Origin: Vacuolonema iberomarrocanum LEGE 07170
GTDB taxonomy: Bacteria > Cyanobacteriota > Cyanobacteriia > Elainellales > Elainellaceae
Direction of reading: 5' to 3'
NCBI GenBank assembly: GCA_015207365.1
Contig: JADEXA010000058.1
Location: 1 to 46,655, forward strand
DNA length: 46,655 bases
The notes below the pieces were generated by a model. It was not told the origin of the DNA. It saw nothing but the letters and a program-made list of their open reading frames with translations, and did not search any database. Made by a program: the position numbers and the translations under genes. Below are positions 1 to 6,390 of the stretch, piece after piece (position 1 is the first letter of the stretch; each line of letters begins with the position of its first letter).

Positions 1-64
1 CGGTTGTGTGGGGCGCGCCGCGCCCCACACAACCGTACTTAATGAACGCGCACAGCGCTATAAG
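1..64. repeat. Palindromic repeat family A, copy 1 (cut by window edge)
   Basis: Bases 1-35 form a near-perfect hairpin with arms CGGTTGTGTGGGGCGCG and its complement. They are followed by a flank ending in GCGCTATA. The same core and flank recur at 30108-30202 (opposite orientation) and 36826-36920 (same orientation). The left half of this copy lies outside the window. Confidence 0.85.
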
Positions 65-84
65 TTGTGCCAGCCTACCCATTT

Positions 85-813
85 TCAAAAGCGGAAGAAG
101 GCATCTTCTAACCAAAAACCTGTGGCAACGGCATTACCCTGCGCTCCCACCCGTACTTCGACTACAAAGGGGACATCTTCCTCTGTGGCAGTCTGTTGCT
201 GAACGTTGGCAATACGATCATTAATGTCGTGGCGTTGTTCTTCGGGCATGTAGTAGCGCTCTAGGTCATAGATGATGCGGTTATAGCGGTAGACGCCATG
301 CAGTGCTACCTGGTTGGCGGGCAGGTTGGTGGGGCGATCGCGATGTACCGCCACAGGTACCCATGGCGTTGGGGGATTGTTTGTGGCATTGTCCGGAGCC
401 TCTAGCACCACATAGAGGTCGACGGCTTGGTCGAAGGGCGAAGTTTGCTCTTGGGAATTTTGCTGAATTTCGGCGATCGCCTCTTCTGCTCCAGGAACTG
501 TTTCTAACTCCGTCATATTGGAAATGTCGTAGGTCAGGGTGACATAGTAGCCCCGGAAAAAATCGGAGGGATCGACGGGCATGGTTTGCAGCACTACGGG
601 TTTGCCGACCGCCATTGTGTAAAGGGCTTGGGCTGGAATCAGGCCAATCAGCAGCGTTTGCATGGCTAGGGGAACCCAAAATCCCCAGCGAGAATGGGGG
701 AGACGTCGCTGGGTTGCCGTTGGAGATGCTGGGTTGGGAGCGATCGCAGGTGGATGGGGATGGCGATCGCTCAACGGCTGAGAATTTGCAGCGGAGTTCG
801 ATTCGTTCGGCAT
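85..813 (-). CDS. GDYXXLXY domain membrane-associated protein
   Basis: This is a 242-residue protein of the GDYXXLXY family, whose function is unknown. The family motif is seen as RGYYVTLTYD, with R in place of the usual leading residue. It is preceded by a hydrophobic segment (PLAMQTLLIGLIPAQALYTM) that probably anchors the protein in the membrane. I chose the ATG at 813 because it overlaps the TAA of the upstream DUF2157 gene (TAATG) and has a GGAGG about 10 bases upstream, lying inside the end of that gene. A longer reading frame from 888 would overlap the neighbour by 75 bases. DUF2157 and GDYXXLXY proteins are commonly paired in bacteria, so the two probably work together in the envelope. 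The N-terminal 30 residues are Pro/Ala/Ser-rich and likely disordered. Confidence 0.85.
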   Translation of the reverse strand: MPNESNSAANSQPLSDRHPHPPAIAPNPASPTATQRRLPHSRWGFWVPLAMQTLLIGLIPAQALYTMAVGKPVVLQTMPVDPSDFFRGYYVTLTYDISNMTELETVPGAEEAIAEIQQNSQEQTSPFDQAVDLYVVLEAPDNATNNPPTPWVPVAVHRDRPTNLPANQVALHGVYRYNRIIYDLERYYMPEEQRHDINDRIANVQQQTATEEDVPFVVEVRVGAQGNAVATGFWLEDAFFRF

Positions 814-2288
814 TACAAGGTTTCCTCCACAGATTTTGGAGCTAGCACAGAGGGTTGATTCAGGTGGCGGACATAGCGCTCGAACCAAAGACCAATGACG
901 ATGATGCCCGCGCCACAGAGGACAAACGCGAGAGATTTCAGCAGCAAGCCCGTTTCATATTCCAACATGCGGCTGAGGATTTGTAGGGTCAGTAGCAGCA
1001 ATCCACACCAGAAAAGGCTGCGGTTGGTTTGAGCTAGGCCCTGCCGGATGAATCCGGCGGCAAAGATAGCCAGCACCACATTGGCCAGGAAGGTGATGAA
1101 TGCCCCGATGGGTGCGATGCTCAAGTGCCAAAGCGGCATAATTGCCAACCCCAGCAACAGCAGCAACATTGTCAGGTCGCTTTGTACCAATCGCCAACGG
1201 GGTGTACGAGGGGTTGGGCGGGCGAGAAAGATCCAGTTTCCCAAGGTGACGAGGGCTAGGAGGAACACCACTGGGTTGAGCCAGAGCCATCGATGGTCGC
1301 CTAGTAAATGCGTGATCTGCGTTGTTAGCGGCATCATTTCTATCGTTTGAACCCAGGGCCAGTGAAAGGAGGCGAAATAGACGAGGCTCACCAAATAGGC
1401 GATCGCTAATCCCTGGGCAACGGGGCGAAACCAGCGTTTGAACGAAGTCGGTTGCTGTCGCAGCCTGTCCCAGAGGGCATCGTCGTAGCTCCAGAGCAAG
1501 GCGGGGGGGAGTAGGGTCGTCAGGATGCCAAACAAGGGCAAGCTGTCAATGGTAATCTGCTCGCTCAAATCAACGAGGTTGACGAAAAAGGAGGATACGA
1601 GGGCGATCGCGCCTATGCCAAAAATGACGCGAGATCGACAGCGGTAGGCTAGCCAAGTGAAGATTGCGCCCGCAAACAAAGGCATCCCTCGCATGAGCCA
1701 GGGTAAACCCGGTAGACCACTCCAGCGGTCGGGTTCGACCAAACCCGCCCAATAGCCCATTCCTAGGAGGAGCATGGACAAGACCGCCAGAGGAGCCATC
1801 CGTAGCCCGAAGGCCATGAGCAAAACGCCCAAGCCCCATACCCAATAAAGCTCGTAGGCATCGCCGCCGATGTGAAAGAGTTGGCTACCCAGGGCTAGGT
1901 TCGCCCCGATTGTCAGGCCACCCAAAAGTAGCAATCCGGTTCCCAGGCGATGGTGCCAGCGCTGGCGGTTGTCGGCTTGCAGGGGTTTCTGCCAAAACCA
2001 GTAGCCAGAAATATTAACGCCCAAAAAGATGGACAGCAGGAGAATCAGCTTGAGGCTGCGCGGAATGGCTTGCCAGTTGGCGGCAACAAAGGTGATGAGC
2101 CCTATCCCCAGCAGCACGCTGCCGACGCCGATGAGGATAATAACGAAGCGATCGCGCGCCGATGAATCTATACGGTCAAATTCATACCGTTCCTGCAATT
2201 GCTGGAACTGATCGGGGCTAATCACCCCGTCTACTTGCCACTGTCGTGCTTCGTGGCGGAGTTGTCGCCGAAACTTGTCGGATGTCAT
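813..2288 (-). CDS. DUF2157 domain multispanning membrane protein
   Basis: This is a 491-residue integral membrane protein. The N-terminal 40 residues (ARQWQVDGVISPDQFQQL) are the soluble helical start typical of DUF2157, and the rest alternates hydrophobic helices with short loops, about 12-14 predicted spans. An AGGAGG sits 6 bases before the ATG. Its stop overlaps the start of the GDYXXLXY gene, so the pair is translated as one operon. No biochemical role is known for the family. In other bacteria the same two domains occur as neighbours or fusions, which supports a common membrane complex. Nothing in the sequence suggests truncation. Confidence 0.88.
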   Translation of the reverse strand: MTSDKFRRQLRHEARQWQVDGVISPDQFQQLQERYEFDRIDSSARDRFVIILIGVGSVLLGIGLITFVAANWQAIPRSLKLILLLSIFLGVNISGYWFWQKPLQADNRQRWHHRLGTGLLLLGGLTIGANLALGSQLFHIGGDAYELYWVWGLGVLLMAFGLRMAPLAVLSMLLLGMGYWAGLVEPDRWSGLPGLPWLMRGMPLFAGAIFTWLAYRCRSRVIFGIGAIALVSSFFVNLVDLSEQITIDSLPLFGILTTLLPPALLWSYDDALWDRLRQQPTSFKRWFRPVAQGLAIAYLVSLVYFASFHWPWVQTIEMMPLTTQITHLLGDHRWLWLNPVVFLLALVTLGNWIFLARPTPRTPRWRLVQSDLTMLLLLLGLAIMPLWHLSIAPIGAFITFLANVVLAIFAAGFIRQGLAQTNRSLFWCGLLLLTLQILSRMLEYETGLLLKSLAFVLCGAGIIVIGLWFERYVRHLNQPSVLAPKSVEETL

Positions 2289-2520
2289 ACAAACCTCCTA
2301 TCGGTTCAGCTTATACCCATGGGTTCCAGGGGGATCGGCGACCCTAGAAGCAGTGGGTTATATCCATATGCTTCACGACAACTCAGGATGGTTCCATCAT
2401 TCGGGACAGATTTCCAATTGCCCTCAATGGCTCTCCGTCCAAACCAACAATTCCCCTGCAAACGGTGGAGAGGCAGAGGACACTTTGGGTATTGACTGGG
2501 AACGATCGCTCGCCCGAATG

Positions 2521-2622
2521 ATATCAAATCCGGTTAAATAGGCATAAAACCCAAATATTGTTTGTGGCCACTGCAAAGCAGCGGCCACAAACAATATTTG
2601 GGTTTTTGAACCGGATTTGATA
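2521..2622. repeat. Palindromic repeat family B, copy 1
   Basis: This roughly 100-base inverted repeat fills most of the 403-base spacer between DUF2157 and kaiC. It starts ATATCAAATCCGGTT and ends AACCGGATTTGATA. Its inner arm ACCCAAATATTGTTTGTGGC is followed by the exact complement. Other copies are at 24434-24536, 34768-34857 and 36579-36681. It lies downstream of kaiC and upstream of DUF2157, so it may also end kaiC transcription. I see no other gene in 2289-2691. Confidence 0.9.
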
Positions 2623-2691
2623 GGAGGTTCTTTTTAGAACGATTGAGGGCGATCGCGCTGGTCGTAACAATCGCCTTTGTTGCATGGGTGG

Positions 2692-4266
2692 CTATAGCGT
2701 TGATTCGGGGCTGTCTTCCGATCGCCCCTGTACCCCACGCATAATCCGTGCCAGGCGGTCTTTTTCGTCGGAGGTGATGCGTCGGGGCGAACCGCTAATG
2801 ATGCTCTCGAAGTTGCGGAATGAATCTTTGATGTCGGGGCCCTTTTCTGTAATCACATATTCGCGGATGCCCTTGTCATGCCATGAACCGCGCATCTTGA
2901 AGACGTTGATAGCGCGTGCCATTTCGCCGCCAATTTCCACGTACTGCAGCAGCAAGATGGTATCGGTTATGGTGGAAATGTGGGAATCGGTAATGGAGTT
3001 GGACCCCATGAATTGATCCGTCGTGTTGGTGAAGAAGCCAGTGATCTCTTCCTGTTTGGCAAACCCCGTCACCCCAATGACGAACTGCCGGAAGGCATTG
3101 TTGCTCACGCCCCGTGCCAGAGCCGAGAGGGAGTCGATCGCAATCCGCGAGGGTTTGAACTCCGAGATTTCGGACTTAATGATTTGCAGATGGTCTTCTA
3201 GACCGGCGGATTCTGGGTAGGCACAGATAATCTTCAGCAACCCCTGCTGCTCCAGCTCCTCGAAGTTGATGCCCCAGGACGAGGCATTTCGGGCGAGCTG
3301 GGCACGGGACTCTTCGTAGGCAAACAGCAAGGCTCGTTCTCCAATGCGGCAGCCGTCCTTCAGAAATTTGCTGACCAGCAGCGTTTTCCCGGTACCCGTT
3401 GCCCCTGTTGCCAGGATGATGGAATCACGGAAGAAACCCCCGCCGCACATTTCATCCAGGATAGGCACTCCCGACGATACTCGGGCATTGGACGAGCGCT
3501 GGGTGAGGCGCATCGCTCCCAGGGGAAAGATGTTGATGCCCTGGTTCATGATGGTGAAGGGATACTCGCCCTTCATGTGGGTGGTGCCGCGCAGCTTGAG
3601 GATTTCCATTGTGCGGCGACGGCGTTCGCCCTCTAGCACGTTGCGGACAATGACCACGTTATCGGAGACAAATTCTTCGACGCCAAATCGGGCGATCGGG
3701 CCATATTCCTCAACACGCTCCGTGGTCATGATAGTGGTTGCGCCCACCTGCTTCAGCCGTGCCACCAGGCGAAAAATTTCGCGCCGGACGACAGAGGCCG
3801 CGTCATATTGCTGAAAAACAGCGGTGACGGAATCAATGGACACCCGCGTGGCCTTGTACTTGCGAATGGCGTATTGAATCCGCTCGATGAGGGCAGACAG
3901 GTCAAAGCTGCCAATGACTTCTTGCCCTTCAGGATCGGGGGAAGCATCGAGGATAAAGAGCTTGCCCTCATCAATAAATTTCTGCAAATCCCACCCGAAA
4001 CTGTAGGCGTTGCGGATGATATCGGCAGGGGATTCTTCAAAGGTGACAAATACGCCGGGTTCGTTGAAATGAACAATGCCGTTGTAGAGAAATTGCACGG
4101 CGAAGAGGGTTTTTCCAGTACCCGATGTCCCACTCACAAGGGTTGTGCGGCCCACGGGCAACCCACTGTGGCTGATGTCATCGAACCCCTCGATCATCGT
4201 GCGGATTTTTTGAATCCCTCTGACGGTGGTTTCGTTCACTTGTCCGGAATGCTCCAGGTCTGTCAT
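2692..4266 (-). CDS. kaiC: Circadian clock ATPase/autokinase KaiC
   Basis: KaiC (524 residues) is the hexameric core of the cyanobacterial clock, with ATPase, autokinase and autophosphatase activities. Two RecA-like domains are visible. CI has a Walker A GTSGTGKT at 46-53 and catalytic E77-E78. CII has a second Walker A GATGTGKT near 288-295 and a second EE pair in FAYEESR. The phosphorylation pair falls at S431 and T432 (HISTITD), the same numbering as the Synechococcus elongatus protein. The C-terminal tail carries the A-loop and KaiA-binding end (EYVITEKGPDIKDSF and after). It is the last gene of kaiA-kaiB-kaiC, 140 bases after kaiB. No strong Shine-Dalgarno precedes the ATG. The protein appears complete and functional. 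Confidence 0.98.
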   Translation of the reverse strand: MTDLEHSGQVNETTVRGIQKIRTMIEGFDDISHSGLPVGRTTLVSGTSGTGKTLFAVQFLYNGIVHFNEPGVFVTFEESPADIIRNAYSFGWDLQKFIDEGKLFILDASPDPEGQEVIGSFDLSALIERIQYAIRKYKATRVSIDSVTAVFQQYDAASVVRREIFRLVARLKQVGATTIMTTERVEEYGPIARFGVEEFVSDNVVIVRNVLEGERRRRTMEILKLRGTTHMKGEYPFTIMNQGINIFPLGAMRLTQRSSNARVSSGVPILDEMCGGGFFRDSIILATGATGTGKTLLVSKFLKDGCRIGERALLFAYEESRAQLARNASSWGINFEELEQQGLLKIICAYPESAGLEDHLQIIKSEISEFKPSRIAIDSLSALARGVSNNAFRQFVIGVTGFAKQEEITGFFTNTTDQFMGSNSITDSHISTITDTILLLQYVEIGGEMARAINVFKMRGSWHDKGIREYVITEKGPDIKDSFRNFESIISGSPRRITSDEKDRLARIMRGVQGRSEDSPESTL

Positions 4267-4406
4267 AGATGATTATGATTCTGCGTCTAGGGTTAGGGAA
4301 ATTGAAAAGGAGTTGAAAAAGAAATTAAGCAAAAAATGAAAGCAAACAATGACGGGTTCAATCCGAGAGAGAGGCGTGTTTGGTGCCCAAGCGGCGATCG
4401 CCCTGA

Positions 4407-4736
4407 TCAGGTGTCGGTGTCCGCATCCTCCAAGTCATCATACAGAAGGTAGGGATCCAATATATCTAGACCAATCAACACTTTCTCGCGATCGGACAAA
4501 TCTCCAATAATTTTACGCACTGGCGGCGGCAAGACTTTGGCCAGGGTTGGGGTGGCCAAAATGCGATCTTCTTCAGCGAGTTGAGGGTTTTTGAGCACGT
4601 CAATCACTTTGAGTGCATACACGCCTTGAAACTCTTTCTCTAGAATTTGGCTGAGCATTTTTAGTGCCCGCACAGAGTTGGGTGTGTTTCCCGCTACATA
4701 CAACTTGAGAATATAGGTCTTCTTGGCAGGACTCAT
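4407..4736 (-). CDS. kaiB: Circadian clock protein KaiB
   Basis: KaiB (109 residues) is the fold-switching thioredoxin-like clock protein that binds the KaiC CI ring and sequesters KaiA. The N-terminus SPAKKTYILKLYVAGNTPNS and the ATPTLAKVLPPPVRKIIGDLS segment are family hallmarks. I chose the ATG at 4736 (MSPAKK) because it matches the family start; a TTG nine codons upstream is possible but less likely. The C-terminus ends in an acidic tail (DDLEDADTDT). It sits between kaiA (119-base gap) and kaiC (140-base gap). The gaps are large enough for a separate kaiBC promoter, as in S. elongatus, though I could not identify one with confidence. Confidence 0.97.
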   Translation of the reverse strand: MSPAKKTYILKLYVAGNTPNSVRALKMLSQILEKEFQGVYALKVIDVLKNPQLAEEDRILATPTLAKVLPPPVRKIIGDLSDREKVLIGLDILDPYLLYDDLEDADTDT

Positions 4737-4855
4737 GAGGTTTTTGGCTGGCTGGGGTGGCAAATGAGACAGGCACGCAAAAATTGATCGAACAGAAGGC
4801 TCAGGAGCACCGAAGGTCTGAGGCTAGGCGTCAGGGTCAGTAAGGGAAGGATGCG

Positions 4856-5764
4856 TTATCTTTCGCGAGGAATGGATCGCCGATACATTTCGCAGAGATG
4901 AGCAATGATGTCAATCAGGGTTAGGCGATAGTCTTGCAGGATATCGGCATTGCGCCCTTCGAGTTTCAGTTGTTTGGCAAATTCATCCATCAATTCCATG
5001 TGAATCTCGACAATCTGGGCAACGGAGATATCGGCGAGAAATGCCGAGTCTACAAAGGTGTCGATGGCCGCATTCACTGACTCGACTTGGCTAGATGACT
5101 CGGAGGAGAAGTAGCTCAACACAATCTTCCGATAGTCTTGCTTGAGTTGCTGGGTAAATTCTTGTCGTTCGGGGTGTGCCATGCGCCGAAGGAAATTTTC
5201 GGGGTTGCGTTTGTAATAAATACCCAGATACTCGAGGCGCGCTTTGAGTTTTTCGGCTAGGCGATTCTGCTGCTGCGAAAGATGGTTCAGGGCATTGAGA
5301 TTGAGGCCGGGGTTAGGGGGATGCCCTTGAGAGGCATCGATACTCGATAGGCGAAGAAAGCGAGCGATCGCCTCTTCGACATAGCGATCGAGTTGAGCTA
5401 ACTCTGCGATCGCCATTTGAGTGATGGCATCGTGATAGGGTCGGGCGGGTTCGAGTAGCCAATCGTTTGGGGAGTCATCTGACTCCGAGATGGCTGCATC
5501 TACTTTCAGGATAACGGTCGGTAGTAGAATCGTAAGCTTTTCGAGTTGTGCGAGCAGATCCGAGAGCCCCTCGACCGCTTCGAGTAATAAGCAATCAATT
5601 TGATCATGCTCCTCCTCGATGGCCTGTAAAAAATCTGGCAGATTTTTAAATTGCTTCAGGCTGTAGCGGGGTGGATGATGCGCATCCGCATTTTTTTCCT
5701 GAATTTGCCTCAGGATCTGCTCGGATAAGTCTGTGGATGGCGCAAAGGAGCAAAGAAACAGCAA
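4856..5764 (-). CDS. kaiA: Circadian clock protein KaiA
   Basis: KaiA (302 residues) stimulates KaiC autophosphorylation by binding its C-terminal tail. The N-terminal half, about residues 1-150, is a diverged pseudo-receiver with an IDCLLLEAVEG stretch. The C-terminal helical domain, about 165-302, is highly conserved, including LGIYYKRNPENFLRRM, VEIHMELMDEFAKQL and the terminal LCEMYRRSIPRER. No ATG fits: the frame upstream has TAATAA eight codons before position 5764, and the first usable start is TTG at 5764. A TTG start implies reduced translation, which may matter for KaiA:KaiC ratio. It is full length compared with the 284-residue S. elongatus protein and leads the kai operon. Confidence 0.96.
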   Translation of the reverse strand: MLFLCSFAPSTDLSEQILRQIQEKNADAHHPPRYSLKQFKNLPDFLQAIEEEHDQIDCLLLEAVEGLSDLLAQLEKLTILLPTVILKVDAAISESDDSPNDWLLEPARPYHDAITQMAIAELAQLDRYVEEAIARFLRLSSIDASQGHPPNPGLNLNALNHLSQQQNRLAEKLKARLEYLGIYYKRNPENFLRRMAHPERQEFTQQLKQDYRKIVLSYFSSESSSQVESVNAAIDTFVDSAFLADISVAQIVEIHMELMDEFAKQLKLEGRNADILQDYRLTLIDIIAHLCEMYRRSIPRER

Positions 5765-5910
5765 GGGAAACCTGAAAAGAGATTATTAGAAGACAAAATA
5801 GCCAGATATGGGGCGATCGCAATCCATCGAAGCATTGAGAACAGCAGGCTGAGACAAGGCCGTTCTGTGCCGCAAGTTTAGAGATAAACCCTCAAAATGA
5901 AAAGCAATTC

Positions 5911-5936
5911 GATACGTTAAGTCTGGTTAACGTATC
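5911..5936. promoter_or_regulatory. Perfect 10-bp inverted repeat upstream of kaiA
   Basis: GATACGTTAA and TTAACGTATC are separated by six bases. The symmetry and size suit a dimeric transcription factor site. A hairpin in the kaiA leader is the alternative. It is AT-rich and not followed by a T run, so a terminator is unlikely. Confidence 0.4.
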
Positions 5937-6199
5937 TTTCAAAAAGTTGCGACCTCAAACAGCATCTGAAGACAGCCAGAAATCCTAAAGGGACGTAAAA
6001 CAGAATTTAATTTTTACGGTAAATAAAAGTGTTTGCAGAAAGGTACAGATGGCGCTAGCGACAAGTTTTGCAAATTGTTGCAACGTCGTCAAAATACTTA
6101 ATGAACATTGTAAGCGGAAACGTCCAGGGTGTTGTAGAGAGGTGTGCATAATTAAGGTGTCGCCTGGAGCCTAGCGTAATATGAGGAGGCGCTGCAGAG

Positions 6200-6298
6200 A
6201 TGGCACTGCATGAAGTCTCGATAATTCAGCGCACGGGTTTTGTCTCTGCTTGGAAAATGACTGAAGCTGTTGCAGCACCTTGGCTTCAGGGTATATAG
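6200..6298 (+). CDS. Possible 32-residue small protein
   Basis: This is a short frame starting MALHEVSIIQRTGF and ending APWLQGI. A GAGGAGG lies about 10 bases before the ATG, which is the main reason to list it. It ends 92 bases before the hybrid histidine kinase, so it could be a leader peptide or a small co-transcribed protein. I do not recognise it. It may equally be chance. Confidence 0.25.
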   Translation: MALHEVSIIQRTGFVSAWKMTEAVAAPWLQGI

Positions 6299-6390
6299 CT
6301 GGATTCTACAGGGATAAGACAAGGTCATCGAAGGGGGCAGATGTCAGGTCATCTGTCGCCCAACAAGCTCCCAATATAAGGTGAGTCGGG

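Larger units (their letters stand above)
5765..6390. promoter_or_regulatory. Divergent kaiA / hybrid kinase control region
   Basis: These 626 bases separate kaiA (minus) from the hybrid histidine kinase (plus) and must carry promoters for both. A perfect inverted repeat lies at 5911-5936 (GATACGTTAA, 6-base spacer, TTAACGTATC), about 150 bases upstream of kaiA. A 32-codon ORF with a good ribosome binding site is at 6200-6298. I could not assign -10/-35 elements confidently. Confidence 0.5.

Noticed and set aside
85..888. Longer start (888) for the GDYXXLXY protein
   Set aside because: The additional 25 residues overlap the DUF2157 gene; the ATG at 813 has a good Shine-Dalgarno and TAATG coupling.
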